Program-made: the position numbers and the translations under genes
Assembly: GCA_020636025.1 (NCBI GenBank)
Contig: JACJYQ010000002.1
Location: forward strand, 558,001 to 622,000
Length of the DNA: 64,000 nucleotides
Direction: 5' to 3'
Source: Lewinellaceae bacterium
Lineage (GTDB): Bacteria; Bacteroidota; Bacteroidia; Chitinophagales; Saprospiraceae
Notes under the pieces: generated by a model
The model's input: only the letters and a program-made list of their open reading frames with translations
Told to the model about the DNA's origin: nothing
Database searches by the model: none
Part shown: positions 17,886 to 26,990 of the stretch, piece by piece
Layout: the number at the start of each line of letters is the position of its first letter
Position numbering within the stretch: position 1 is the first letter of the stretch

Positions 17886-19346
17886 ATGAGTTTGTTTAGC
17901 CGAATGTCCGCAATACCCAAAGGTCATCCGCAGGGATGGCTTGTAGGGCTGTTTTCGGTTATAACAATTGTATCATTATTCACTGCCATGTATCTTGATG
18001 CATGGTATATAGCGCTTGCACCGGCGGGTATTTTGCTGGCCTGGCTCACCATTGTAGACATACGGAAAGTGTTCTTTTTGATGATCGGTTGCATTCCTCT
18101 ATCCATGGAACAGGCATTGCCAGGTGGGTTTGCTACTGATCTGCCTTCTGAGCAATTTATGTGGATACTGATGCTGGCGGGTATTGGCTGGTTTCTCCTT
18201 AATTGGAAAAGGGTAGATGGTCGTTTCCTGATACATCCGGTCACGATCGCATTCATGCTACACCTGATGTGGATCGGCATCACAACCGCCACTTCGGAAG
18301 ACTCTTTTGTCTCGATCAAATATTTACTGGCTAAAGGTTGGTACGTCATCGTATTCTACTTTTTGGCTTCCCGGTTTTTGAATGAAGAAAAAGATGCCAA
18401 ACAACTCCTTTGGTGGTTTTTTCTTCCACTGATGTATGCCATTACCACCGTTGTAATGCGCCACGCCGCAAAAGGTTTCACTTTTGAGGATGTAGGTTTT
18501 GTGATGTGGCCGCATTTCAGGAACCACGTGATGTACGCCTGTCTGTTGGCCATTTTTTTGCCGTTTGTGTGGTTTGGCACTTATTGGTACAAACGGTTTT
18601 CCTTGAGATGGGCGGTTTTGGTAGCAGGCGTTTTGTATCTATTGTTCGCCATTAATTTTGCCTATACCAGAGCGGCGTATGTAGCCCTGGTGGCGGCCAT
18701 AGGAATCTACTGGGTCGTGCGTTGGCGATTGATGAAAGTGGCACTGGTAGGTGTTGCCCTGGTTTTTGCGCTCATCATTGGGTTTATAGGAACCCGTGAC
18801 AATTGGCTACTATTCGCTCCGGAGTATGAAAAAACCATCAGCCATAAGAGCTTCGATAATTTGCTGGAGGCAACGACAAAGCTGGAGGACATTTCCACCA
18901 TGGAAAGGGTGTATCGATGGGTGGCAGGTTCCTACATGGTACAGGACAAACCATTACTGGGTTTTGGACCAGGTACCTTTTATTTCCATTACAAAAACTA
19001 TACGGTTTCCAGCTTTAAAACCTATGTAAGCGATAATCCCGAGCATTCGGGGATGCACAATTATTTTCTGATGCTGGCTGTAGAACAGGGCCTGCCGGGA
19101 CTTTTGTTTTATCTGCTGTTTTGTGTGGTAGTCATGTTAAAGGGCGAATCCATTTACCACAACACAATAGACTCTTCTAGGCGGCGTGTATTGATGGCGG
19201 CGCTCCTTTGTTTTTGCCTTACCAACATTCTAATGTTGATGAATGATTTTCTGGAAACCGACAAGATTGGCTCGCTCTTTATTCTCTCGGTTGCCATTAT
19301 TGTCAATGTTGATTTGAAGAATCGGGATCTAACTCCTTCAAAATAA
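17886..19346 (+). CDS. O-antigen ligase/polymerase family protein
   Basis: A 486-residue membrane protein with about 12 hydrophobic segments and a large loop near residues 300-390 carrying the Wzy_C-type pattern (MERVYRWVAGSYMVQDKPLLGFGPGTF, read in pieces, and EHSGMHNYFLMLAVEQGLPG). The GFGPGTF and HN.FL..  ..G motifs are typical of the WaaL/Wzy family, which polymerises or ligates polysaccharide on the periplasmic face. With the Wzz-like gene just upstream it forms a two-gene polysaccharide unit; flippase and glycosyltransferases are elsewhere. Its 3' end overlaps the convergent DoxX gene by 44 bases. Confidence 0.85.
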   Translation: MSLFSRMSAIPKGHPQGWLVGLFSVITIVSLFTAMYLDAWYIALAPAGILLAWLTIVDIRKVFFLMIGCIPLSMEQALPGGFATDLPSEQFMWILMLAGIGWFLLNWKRVDGRFLIHPVTIAFMLHLMWIGITTATSEDSFVSIKYLLAKGWYVIVFYFLASRFLNEEKDAKQLLWWFFLPLMYAITTVVMRHAAKGFTFEDVGFVMWPHFRNHVMYACLLAIFLPFVWFGTYWYKRFSLRWAVLVAGVLYLLFAINFAYTRAAYVALVAAIGIYWVVRWRLMKVALVGVALVFALIIGFIGTRDNWLLFAPEYEKTISHKSFDNLLEATTKLEDISTMERVYRWVAGSYMVQDKPLLGFGPGTFYFHYKNYTVSSFKTYVSDNPEHSGMHNYFLMLAVEQGLPGLLFYLLFCVVVMLKGESIYHNTIDSSRRRVLMAALLCFCLTNILMLMNDFLETDKIGSLFILSVAIIVNVDLKNRDLTPSK

Positions 19347-19752
19347 TACAAAGCGCTGCCAGAAATACCAGGTTTTTCACAATGTATTGCCCGATAATGG
19401 TAAAGCCATAAGGCGCATGTGAAAAGGATACGTCCGGGAAGAAGAAGAGCGGGCAAAAAGTAAAGATCATGTGTACGATCGCGGCAATGACTCCAAAACG
19501 GACAAAATAGCCGCTCAGAAAAGCGAGTCCTACAGCCACCTCCCAAATTGCAAGTAATATCAGGTTCACATCATCCGGGATCATGCCAAATGTGATCACC
19601 CTGATGGTGTCTTTTGCCAGCGTTTCCGCCGGGCTCATCCCATGCCAGAACTTGAGCATGCCAAACCAGAAATAATTGACGCCGATGGCCCAGCGAAGTA
19701 AACGGGTTGTATTCGAGAAAATGTAGTTACGGGTTGCAGAAATGACGGACAT
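19303..19752 (-). CDS. DoxX-like membrane protein
   Basis: The 149-residue protein has four predicted helices (about 15-32, 55-75, 82-102 and 120-140) and the family pattern RWAIGVNYFWFGMLKF at the first helix. DoxX/DoxD-like proteins are small inner-membrane proteins; some relate to quinone-linked redox chemistry, but no function can be given here. The last 44 bases overlap the O-antigen ligase gene on the other strand; the overlapping longer frames in this stretch are shadows. Confidence 0.75.
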   Translation of the reverse strand: MSVISATRNYIFSNTTRLLRWAIGVNYFWFGMLKFWHGMSPAETLAKDTIRVITFGMIPDDVNLILLAIWEVAVGLAFLSGYFVRFGVIAAIVHMIFTFCPLFFFPDVSFSHAPYGFTIIGQYIVKNLVFLAALCIILKELDPDSSNQH

Positions 19753-19773
19753 AATTCAAGAGATTAGTTTGTG

Positions 19774-19870
19774 AACTCGGGTCGGAGACCCTCGCGAATG
19801 CAAAAACTCGGGTCGGAGACCCTCGCGAACGTCGGAGACGGGTCAGAAACCCTCGCAAACGCGGCGAACG
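19774..19870. repeat. GGGTCGGAGACCCTCGCGAA repeat array
   Basis: Two near-perfect direct copies (19774-19798 and 19805-19829) of a 25-base unit with core CTCGGGTCGGAGACCCTCGC are followed by a degenerate third copy (19829-19860). The core GGGTCGGAGACCC is itself palindromic. The same core returns at 56786-56860 after uvrA. The array fills the gap between doxX and pbpC. Confidence 0.75.
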
Positions 19871-19945
19871 TGGCAATTTTCATAGAAAGTTCACAGGAAA
19901 TTGATAAGCCTGAATAGCGCTTAAGGTGATTTTCGTCAGCAGACC

Positions 19946-22390
19946 TTACTTACCACCTTTACCAATTATTTCAAAATCCTGTTCCAGGCGAAAACCATCC
20001 TTGTCAACCAGAGCCAGATGGTGATTTCCAATGGCCGGCTGTAGTGCCATCTGGTGAAATGTTTTGGTGCTGCCGAGATAAACACCGTCCATGTGCCAGA
20101 ATATTTCAATATCCGGGTTTCGGTGTGCCACTTGAAAAATGGTGCTGCTGAGTTTGCCATCCAGGTCAACGGGGACATAGATCCTCGTGGCTTCCTTAGG
20201 GTAAATCAACTGCATGGGCGAATATGCGCGTTCATCTTGCGAGCCTGTGCAATCCGAACGAAACGGCGGTGGCGATACATACCACGGGTTTTTATTCTTG
20301 AAATAATACCCTTCAACCGGAGGAAGTACGAACCAGCTCAGGTGTTTCATGTTGGCAGTTGATTCGCAATCACTGTTAACCTGCCACTGTTCGCTGGCAT
20401 CCAGGTGCAGCAACTGATGATGGTGGCAGGCTTCCGATTTCAACCCTGTTTTTGGTATCCATAGCGTGTCTGTCTCGCAATATTCACCAGTACGAAAACC
20501 ACTTTGCCTGCAAATCGGAACCTCCGCCATATCATCGTAAGGTGGATCAAACCACCGGCCTTCCCAGGGCAATTGATCGATGATTTCAAACAATACGGGA
20601 GCCGCAAATTCTACCCCGATCAAACCCGGGCGTCCTTCGCCGTCGGCGTTTCCGGCCCAAACGCCTACCGCATACTGGGGGGTGACCCCGGCAGCCCAGG
20701 CATCCCGAAATCCGAAACTGGTACCCGTTTTCCAGGCAACCGGTCTGCTGGCTTCAAACATCTCCCACTCTCCAATGCTGTTTGGCCGTTCTACCTGCCG
20801 CATGGCTTCAAAAGTGAACCAGATGGACGAGGCGCTTAGCAAATCGTTTTGATCGGTAATTCGGGTTTCAGACCTGGTTTGGCGAGACCGGAGAAAAGTC
20901 GGGGACCTGAAATCATCCGATCCGTATTTCCCATTTCTATCGTAAAAGGCGCCAAGGCGGCGACCCATGCAGGCATAAGTATTGGTAATGTCGAGCAGAT
21001 TGGCTTCGGCTCCTCCCAGGATAAGTGAAAGTCCGTAGTGGTCTGGAGGCTTGGACAGGGTTGTAATGCCCAACCTTTGTAAATTGAAATGAAAACGCTC
21101 AAGGCCATACTTTTGAAGCAGGAGCACAAAGGGAACGTTCAGTGATCGTATCAGGGCGCGTTTTGCCGGAACTGCACCGTCATAGGTTTCATAATAATTT
21201 TCCGGACGATAATCTCCCAGTTGTGTAGGCACATCATGCAAAAGACTGGCAGGCAGGATGTCGCCGCTTTCTAAAGACAGGGCGTATAAATATGGTTTTA
21301 AAATGCTTCCTGTGCTTCTGGGTGCCGCAATGATGTCAACATCTTCTCCGTGCTCCTTTCCCGCATCGGGAACATTTCCTACATAGGCCAGTACCTCACC
21401 GCTAGGAACATCCAGGATCACAGCCGCCATGTTATACACGCCATTGCCCCGGTAAACCTCCTGCCTGCGCACCAGTATCTGTGATACTTGCTCCTGCAAG
21501 TGCTTATCAATGGTTGTTCGGAAGCGACTTTGCTTTTGCTTGACAGTATGCGTTAAACGATCCATCAATTGTGGAGCAAGTTGTGGGAGTGCCAGTGGCT
21601 TTTCCGGCAATGGTTCTTCCTTGGCATAGTCACAGGTGATGTCGTTAATACTTCCGGTTTCCCTGAGTTTATCCAGCAAAGCATTTCTTTTAGCCAGTAG
21701 CGCATCCCGGTTTCTGCCTGGGTGGATGAGGGCCGGGCTATTGGGCAACACCGCCAGGGTAGCAGCTTCTGCCCATGAAAGTAGCCCGGGTTGCTTGCCG
21801 TAATAGCGCCAGGAAGCAGCTTCAATGCCAACGACATTCCCACCGAAAGGCGCATTGGAGGCATACAATGAAAGGATCTCTTTCTTTGAATACGTTAGTT
21901 CCAGACGAGTCGCCATAAAAACTTCCACCAGCTTCTGCCAAATGGTGCGGTCCGGATTGTCCCTAGCCATACGTATTACCTGCATGGTAAGAGTGCTTCC
22001 TCCGCTGACGATGTGGCCTTGCGATACATTCGACCAAACTGCCCGGGCCATGCTTATGGGATCAACACCCGGGTGCCAGTAAAAGCGCTTGTCCTCAAAA
22101 GCCACAACACAAGTGACATACTTATCTGGCAGAGAATCCGCCGCCGGAAAGCGCCATTGTCCGTCATCAGATATTCTTGCACCAAGAAGTTCTCCCCGGC
22201 GGTCTTCCAATACCGTGCAGAGTGGTTTTTTAAACAAGGGTCTTGGCAGACAAAACAACCAGAGCAGCAATACCAATGCCAGCGCGCCAGTTAATTTTGG
22301 ACGACGCCGGGCAAGGTCTTTGGCTTTTTTACCAGCTTTGACCAGGTATTTTTTTAGCAGGGAGGCTAATATCTGAGTTGGGTGTGCCAC
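19946..22390 (-). CDS. pbpC: Penicillin-binding protein 1C
   Basis: A bifunctional peptidoglycan synthase of 814 residues with a membrane helix near 34-50. The GT51 transglycosylase domain follows: EDKRFYWHPGVD, with the catalytic Glu, and STLTMQVIRMARDN. The transpeptidase domain has the SxxK motif in STGSILKPYLY and the KTG motif in WKTGTSFGFRDAW. A C-terminal BiPBP_C domain (last about 90 residues) marks it as PBP1C rather than PBP1A. The start is a GTG at 22390; no better ATG was found before the conserved region. Confidence 0.93.
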   Translation of the reverse strand: MAHPTQILASLLKKYLVKAGKKAKDLARRRPKLTGALALVLLLWLFCLPRPLFKKPLCTVLEDRRGELLGARISDDGQWRFPAADSLPDKYVTCVVAFEDKRFYWHPGVDPISMARAVWSNVSQGHIVSGGSTLTMQVIRMARDNPDRTIWQKLVEVFMATRLELTYSKKEILSLYASNAPFGGNVVGIEAASWRYYGKQPGLLSWAEAATLAVLPNSPALIHPGRNRDALLAKRNALLDKLRETGSINDITCDYAKEEPLPEKPLALPQLAPQLMDRLTHTVKQKQSRFRTTIDKHLQEQVSQILVRRQEVYRGNGVYNMAAVILDVPSGEVLAYVGNVPDAGKEHGEDVDIIAAPRSTGSILKPYLYALSLESGDILPASLLHDVPTQLGDYRPENYYETYDGAVPAKRALIRSLNVPFVLLLQKYGLERFHFNLQRLGITTLSKPPDHYGLSLILGGAEANLLDITNTYACMGRRLGAFYDRNGKYGSDDFRSPTFLRSRQTRSETRITDQNDLLSASSIWFTFEAMRQVERPNSIGEWEMFEASRPVAWKTGTSFGFRDAWAAGVTPQYAVGVWAGNADGEGRPGLIGVEFAAPVLFEIIDQLPWEGRWFDPPYDDMAEVPICRQSGFRTGEYCETDTLWIPKTGLKSEACHHHQLLHLDASEQWQVNSDCESTANMKHLSWFVLPPVEGYYFKNKNPWYVSPPPFRSDCTGSQDERAYSPMQLIYPKEATRIYVPVDLDGKLSSTIFQVAHRNPDIEIFWHMDGVYLGSTKTFHQMALQPAIGNHHLALVDKDGFRLEQDFEIIGKGGK

Positions 22391-22484
22391 TTGGTCTTAT
22401 TTTCACTCAAAAGTAATGGAAGAAAATGCAGTTCATGTACTTCATATAGAATCCGTTGTGGTGCGGCTATTATTTGTTTATTTC

Positions 22485-22492
22485 TAATTTTG
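22485..22492 (+). promoter_or_regulatory. -7 promoter box directly before ruvX
   Basis: TAATTTTG, followed by CGGTG and then the ATG at 22498, so only five bases separate box and start codon. Transcription would begin at or beside the ATG, giving a leaderless mRNA. Confidence 0.55.
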
Positions 22493-22497
22493 CGGTG

Positions 22498-22914
22498 ATG
22501 GGCAGAATACTCGCTATTGATTATGGACTGAAAAGAACCGGGATCGCAGTTACCGATCCACTTCGGATCATTGCCAGCGGCTTAACCACAGTGGAGACAA
22601 AGGAGCTTATGAATTTTCTCAAGCAATATTGTGACACTGAGGAGGTTGACCAGTTTGTGGTGGGATTGCCCATGTACAAAGACGATACACCGGCGCAAAT
22701 TTCTCCCCAGGTGGATCAATTCTGCGAGGCACTACAAAAACAGTTTGCCGATAAACCTGTTTTTCGTTATGATGAACGGTACACATCCAAAAACGCCTCC
22801 AAAATAATTTTGAATAGCGGCGTTAAAAAAAGCAAACGCAGGGACAAGGCGCTTGTGGATAAAATCGCCGCCGCTCTTATATTGGAGCAATACATGGAAG
22901 CCAATTTTTGGTAA
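22498..22914 (+). CDS. ruvX: Putative pre-16S rRNA nuclease / Holliday junction resolvase-like RuvX
   Basis: The 138-residue protein starts MGRILAIDYGLKRTGIAVTD, with the first catalytic Asp in IDYG. Glu/Asp residues follow in VVGLPMYKDD and RYDERYTSK, and the last Asp in DKIAAALILEQYM. This is the YqgF/RuvX family, which in E. coli matures the 5' end of 16S rRNA. The ATG at 22498 is chosen since 14 further residues of the longer frame precede the conserved start. def follows after 73 bases. Confidence 0.92.
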   Translation: MGRILAIDYGLKRTGIAVTDPLRIIASGLTTVETKELMNFLKQYCDTEEVDQFVVGLPMYKDDTPAQISPQVDQFCEALQKQFADKPVFRYDERYTSKNASKIILNSGVKKSKRRDKALVDKIAAALILEQYMEANFW

Positions 22915-22918
22915 GGAA

Positions 22919-22963
22919 CAATGGTCAATGATAAATGCGCAATGCGCAATGATGATTTTAGAA
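22919..22963. repeat. Short AATGCGCAATG repeat between ruvX and def
   Basis: CAATGGTCAATGATAAATGC and GCAATGCGCAATGATG repeat the CAATG/GCAATG words of the larger elements, here as a direct series without an inverted arm. It may be a remnant. Confidence 0.4.
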
Positions 22964-22987
22964 GGATAAATACGATAAATAAAAACG

Positions 22988-23557
22988 ATGCTATTACCTA
23001 TATATGCTTACGGTCAGCCGGTTTTGAAGAAGGTTGCTGAACCCATTACTCCAGATTACCCTGATTTGAAGGAGTTAATAGACAATATGTGGCAAACCAT
23101 GTACAATGCCGACGGGGTGGGGCTTGCAGCTCCTCAAATTGGACTTAGCGTCAGGCTCTTTGTCGTGGATACCCTTGAAGTGGAGAGAAAATCTGAGAAA
23201 TCGGATACGGATATCGGCATGAAACAGGTGTTTATCAATGCGCAAATGCAGGAAGAGACCGGAGAACTTTGGCCTTACGAGGAAGGATGTTTGAGTATCC
23301 CTCGTGTCACAGGTGATGTGGAGCGCAATAAACAGATTCGCATTACCTGGCAGGACGAGAATTTTGAATCTCATGAAGCTGTTTTTACCGGCATCAATGC
23401 CCGGGTGATCCAGCATGAATACGACCACATTGAAGGTACCCTGTTTACCGAAAAACTCAAGCCTCTGAAAAAGCGCCTCATTCAACGCAAACTGGAGGAC
23501 ATCCGCACCGGCAGAATCAAAACAGACTACCGGATGAAGTTCTTCAATGTACGGTAA
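22988..23557 (+). CDS. def: Peptide deformylase
   Basis: The enzyme removes the formyl group from nascent protein N-termini. All three motifs are present in the 189-residue protein: GVGLAAPQIG (about residue 42), EGCLSIP (metal-ligand Cys) and QHEYDHIEGTLF (two metal-ligand His and the catalytic Glu). The ATG at 22988 is preceded by an A-rich stretch, common as a ribosome-binding feature in this phylum. It follows ruvX on the same strand. Confidence 0.97.
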   Translation: MLLPIYAYGQPVLKKVAEPITPDYPDLKELIDNMWQTMYNADGVGLAAPQIGLSVRLFVVDTLEVERKSEKSDTDIGMKQVFINAQMQEETGELWPYEEGCLSIPRVTGDVERNKQIRITWQDENFESHEAVFTGINARVIQHEYDHIEGTLFTEKLKPLKKRLIQRKLEDIRTGRIKTDYRMKFFNVR

Positions 23558-23695
23558 ATTATAGTCTTCCCTTTCATGTAATTTCCTTTACTACATACGG
23601 CGACAACTTGCCGCCGTACCTGCCATTTTTTTGTTCGTTCGTCGATAAACTCAAGAAACCGCGGAAACGTTTTACACCCGTATCGTTTCCTGACA

Positions 23696-23703
23696 TACCT
23701 TTG
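23696..23703 (+). promoter_or_regulatory. -7 promoter box directly before the tetR gene
   Basis: TACCTTTG, then GCGC and C, then the ATG at 23708: four bases separate the box from the start codon. This is the second case of a box abutting an ATG, suggesting a leaderless transcript. Confidence 0.55.
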
Positions 23704-23707
23704 CGCC

Positions 23708-24325
23708 ATGTTTACAGAACAGCAGGATAAAGTGCTGAAACGGGTAGAAGACCTGTTTCTGCGACTGGGTATAAAGAGTATCACCATGGACGACGTGGCG
23801 CGTGAGTTGGGGATGTCCAAAAAGACGCTGTACACTTTTGTAAACAGCAAGGATGATCTGGTAACCAAGGTGATTGAACGGCACATCGGTCAGGAAATGA
23901 CAGATTGCAAAAAACAGTTCAGCCAGGCCAAAAACGCCATTGATCAACTGTTTTTGGTCATTGAAAGCAATGCACAGCAGATGTCGCAAATGAAAGCCAA
24001 TGTGGTACATGATCTCCAGAAATATCACCGGGATGCCTGGGATAAGATGAGTGAGTATCAGCAGGGCTTTTTGTACCAGATCGTGCAGGATAATTTGAAA
24101 CGAGGCGTGAGCGAAGGTTTGTATCGGGATGATTTTGACATTGATATTGTAACCAGATTACACATCGCCTGCTCATTTCAATTGTTTGATGAAACTTTTT
24201 TTCCACAATCCTCATTTAAGCGTGAGGTGGTATTTATTGAATATTTAATGCATTACCTGCATGGTATCCTTTCAGACAAAGGGCGGAGATATCTCCGAAA
24301 ACGTGTAGGTAAACTTTCACTATAA
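23708..24325 (+). CDS. TetR family regulator of the efflux operon
   Basis: The 205-residue protein has an N-terminal helix-turn-helix of TetR type (GIKSITMDDVARELGMSKKTLYTFV, in pieces; about residues 20-50), followed by a helical ligand-binding domain without recognisable specificity. It sits 18 bases ahead of the tolC-like gene and heads the four-gene efflux operon, so it probably represses its own operon and responds to an exported compound. Confidence 0.9.
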   Translation: MFTEQQDKVLKRVEDLFLRLGIKSITMDDVARELGMSKKTLYTFVNSKDDLVTKVIERHIGQEMTDCKKQFSQAKNAIDQLFLVIESNAQQMSQMKANVVHDLQKYHRDAWDKMSEYQQGFLYQIVQDNLKRGVSEGLYRDDFDIDIVTRLHIACSFQLFDETFFPQSSFKREVVFIEYLMHYLHGILSDKGRRYLRKRVGKLSL

Positions 24326-24343
24326 AGAACGCAAAACGCTGTT

Positions 24344-25666
24344 ATGCAAAAACTTTCTCTGTTAACCTTAGTTCTTTTACTTACCCAGATCACCCAAGCC
24401 CAACAAAGCCTGAACCTTGAAGATTGCATACAGTATGCGTTCAAGAACAGCCCGGAAATAAGGACGGCCCAACTCCAGATCTCTGATGCCGACTGGCAGA
24501 TCAAAGAGAATACAGCCATTGGTCTCCCTCAACTTAGCGCAGGCATTACCTACACCGGTTTTATCCAGCGCGGCGGTATCCCGGCAAGCGCCCTCGGCTT
24601 TCCAGGTGATGAAAAACTGGTATTCAGTCCGGTACACAATCTCGCGGGAGAGGTGAAACTTAGCCAGCTGATCTTTAACAATTCCTACATCATCGGCTTG
24701 CGCGCCGCCCGATACTACCGGCAGTATGTTGAAAACCAACTCACCGCCGAAAAGTATACCCTGCGCAACAAGGTGATTGATGCGTATTTGCCCGCCTTGC
24801 TCATTTCCGAAAATCTCACTACGCTAGATAAAAATATCGGCAACCTGGAAAAATTGTTCTCAGATACTAAAGAGATCAATAAAGCCGGTTTTGCCGAGCA
24901 ACTGGATGTCGACAGACTTGAACTTTCCCTGGCCAGTTTGCGCAGCGAAAGAGACAATCTGGCAAGGCAACAGGAAATTGTGGTAAACGCACTGAAGTTT
25001 ACCATGGGCATGCCGGTATCGGAAGAAATTACCCTTTCCGACAATGTTGAAACACTTATGGGGCAATATGCCGACGCCGACCTGACATCAGAGCTAAATC
25101 CCATGAACAGGCCGGAATACATGGCAATGCTCAAAGGGCGCGAGCTCAGCGCCATTCAGGTTGAGTTGTATAAAAAACCTTGGATGCCAACTGTAGCCGG
25201 TTTTGCCCAATGGTCGCCAGGCTATCAAGCCGGTTTTGGAAACAGTGATAATCCTGAATTCAATACATGGTTCTATATTCCATCGACTGTGGCAGGTGTT
25301 TCAATCAGCATCCCGATTTACGATGGCGGAACAACCAAAGCAAAGCGTCAGCGGGCCATGATCTCCCTTCAAACTGTGGACATTCAAAAGCAAATGCTGG
25401 AGAATGCCTTTTCTCTCGAACTGGATGCTGCCAGAAAGCAGTTCCAGAATGCAACCGAGCGAGTGAATAATCAACAGAAAAACCTGGACCTGGCACAACG
25501 CATTTACGATACTACACAAACCAAGTACAAGGCAGGCGTGGGTAGCAGCTTTGAGATCACGCAGGCTGAGCAGGGACTTTACAGTGCACAGCAAGCGCTT
25601 ATGACTGCCCGCTACGACTTATTGACCGCCAGAATTGCCATTAAGAAAGCACTTGGACAACAATAA
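24344..25666 (+). CDS. TolC-family outer-membrane efflux protein
   Basis: The 440-residue protein has a signal peptide (MQKLSLLTLVLLLTQITQAQ) and the OEP repeats: LNLEDCIQYAFKNSPEIRTA near the N-terminus and the second half starting about residue 240. The C-terminal helices carry RIYDTTQTKYKAGVGSSFEI, a typical TolC signature. It forms the outer-membrane channel of the tripartite pump with the next two genes. Confidence 0.93.
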   Translation: MQKLSLLTLVLLLTQITQAQQSLNLEDCIQYAFKNSPEIRTAQLQISDADWQIKENTAIGLPQLSAGITYTGFIQRGGIPASALGFPGDEKLVFSPVHNLAGEVKLSQLIFNNSYIIGLRAARYYRQYVENQLTAEKYTLRNKVIDAYLPALLISENLTTLDKNIGNLEKLFSDTKEINKAGFAEQLDVDRLELSLASLRSERDNLARQQEIVVNALKFTMGMPVSEEITLSDNVETLMGQYADADLTSELNPMNRPEYMAMLKGRELSAIQVELYKKPWMPTVAGFAQWSPGYQAGFGNSDNPEFNTWFYIPSTVAGVSISIPIYDGGTTKAKRQRAMISLQTVDIQKQMLENAFSLELDAARKQFQNATERVNNQQKNLDLAQRIYDTTQTKYKAGVGSSFEITQAEQGLYSAQQALMTARYDLLTARIAIKKALGQQ

Positions 25667-25719
25667 AATTCCCCTGTAAGAACCTTTCCTGATTCGCATA
25701 AAAATTAATTTAACATAAA

Positions 25720-26835
25720 ATGATACAGAAAAACCTCCGTTCGTACGCCATTCTTTCCCTTGTTGTGGCCCTTGTTTCAGCATGTGGAAATCCGGCGCAA
25801 GACCCAGCTGCCCAACTGGCAGCATTGAAGGACCAGAAAGCCCAAATCGAACAACAAATTGCCGAACTCGAAAAACAAGTCGCTCCACCGGCTCCACGTA
25901 TTCGCACGGTAGGACTGGAAGAATTGAAACCTGAATCTTTCCGCCACTACATTGATTTGCAGGGTAAAGTGGATGCCGAAGAGAGTGTTATGGCTACCGC
26001 CAAGATGCCCGGATCTCTCCAAAAAGTGTACGTGAAAAACGGTGATGTGGTTAAAAAAGGTCAATTGCTGGCCGAAGTAGATGCCAGTGTTTTGCGCAAA
26101 AATATGGCTGAACTGGAAGGTCAGCTGGCAACAGCTACTGACATCTACAATCGCCAAAAAGGCCTTTGGGACCAGAAGATTGGAACAGAAGTGGCGCTTA
26201 TTCAGGCAAAAACCGCCAAAGAATCATTGGAGCGCAGCATTGAGACGCTGAAAGAGCAAATGAACATGACCAGGATTTACGCACCCACAGCCGGAACCGT
26301 TGATATGGTGTTGCTGAAACAAGGTCAGGCCATTGCCCCGGGTATGCCGCTCTGCAACATCATGAACCTGAGCAATCTGAAGATTGTAGGTAATGTAACG
26401 GAAGCCTACACCGCCAAAGTAAAGAAAGGCGATCTCGTGCAGGTGTATTTCCCTGATATGGATAAGGAGATCAGCACACGGGTTTCATTTGTAAGCAAAA
26501 CCATCAATCCAACCACCAGAACATTCTCGGTAGAATGCGCTCTAAAGGGAAGTGGTTACCGTGCCAACCAGGTGGCGGTTATGAAGATCATCGACTATCA
26601 AAACTCCAAAGCCATTGTAGTACCGGTGAACCTGATACAGGTAGCCCAGGATGGAGATTTTGTGCTGGTAGCCGAGAAGTCGGAAGGTAACAAGGCAACC
26701 GTGAAAAAAGTAAACATCAAACAAGGCCAGAACTATGGTGGTTTTGTAGAAATTCTGGATGGCCTGAAACCGGGCGACTGGATTGTTTCAACCGGGTTCC
26801 AGGATGTAAACACAGGAGAAGTAGTCGCTTTCTAA
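25720..26835 (+). CDS. RND efflux membrane-fusion (periplasmic adaptor) lipoprotein
   Basis: The 371-residue protein has a lipoprotein signal with Cys in LVSACGNPA (residue 22) and a short coiled coil after it (about residues 32-50). The adaptor pattern follows: a lipoyl-like half (VMATAKMPGSLQKVYVKNGD), an alpha-hairpin (about 125-175), the second lipoyl half (IYAPTAGTVDMV) and a beta-barrel domain. It bridges the RND pump and the TolC channel. It lies 53 bases after the tolC-like gene. Confidence 0.92.
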   Translation: MIQKNLRSYAILSLVVALVSACGNPAQDPAAQLAALKDQKAQIEQQIAELEKQVAPPAPRIRTVGLEELKPESFRHYIDLQGKVDAEESVMATAKMPGSLQKVYVKNGDVVKKGQLLAEVDASVLRKNMAELEGQLATATDIYNRQKGLWDQKIGTEVALIQAKTAKESLERSIETLKEQMNMTRIYAPTAGTVDMVLLKQGQAIAPGMPLCNIMNLSNLKIVGNVTEAYTAKVKKGDLVQVYFPDMDKEISTRVSFVSKTINPTTRTFSVECALKGSGYRANQVAVMKIIDYQNSKAIVVPVNLIQVAQDGDFVLVAEKSEGNKATVKKVNIKQGQNYGGFVEILDGLKPGDWIVSTGFQDVNTGEVVAF

Positions 26836-26879
26836 GCACAGACTAAAAAGGATTACTCCCGGGGTAAACTCGGGACACA

Positions 26880-26962
26880 GATTGATTTAATTGGTGATAA
26901 TCTTCTAAAAATCAACAATCTAAATCAAACTAATCATCGAAATCAAGGTAATCACAGTCAAT
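26880..26962. repeat. AATCA-rich intergenic repeat
   Basis: The stretch GATTGATTTAATTGGTGATA and the series AATCAAACTAATCATCGAAA and CAAGGTAATCACAGTCAATC between the adaptor and pump genes belong to a loose family of AATCA-based words also seen (in either orientation) at about 45355-45385, 48935-48975, 51705-51750 and 52210-52256. No gene lies in it. Confidence 0.4.
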
Positions 26963-26990
26963 CGCACACATTCACCTTTTGATAAAGAAA

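Noticed and set aside
19154..19546. A 130-codon minus-strand frame overlapping the O-antigen ligase and DoxX genes
   Set aside because: Out of frame with the DoxX-like gene and without recognisable features; both overlapping genes have clear families.
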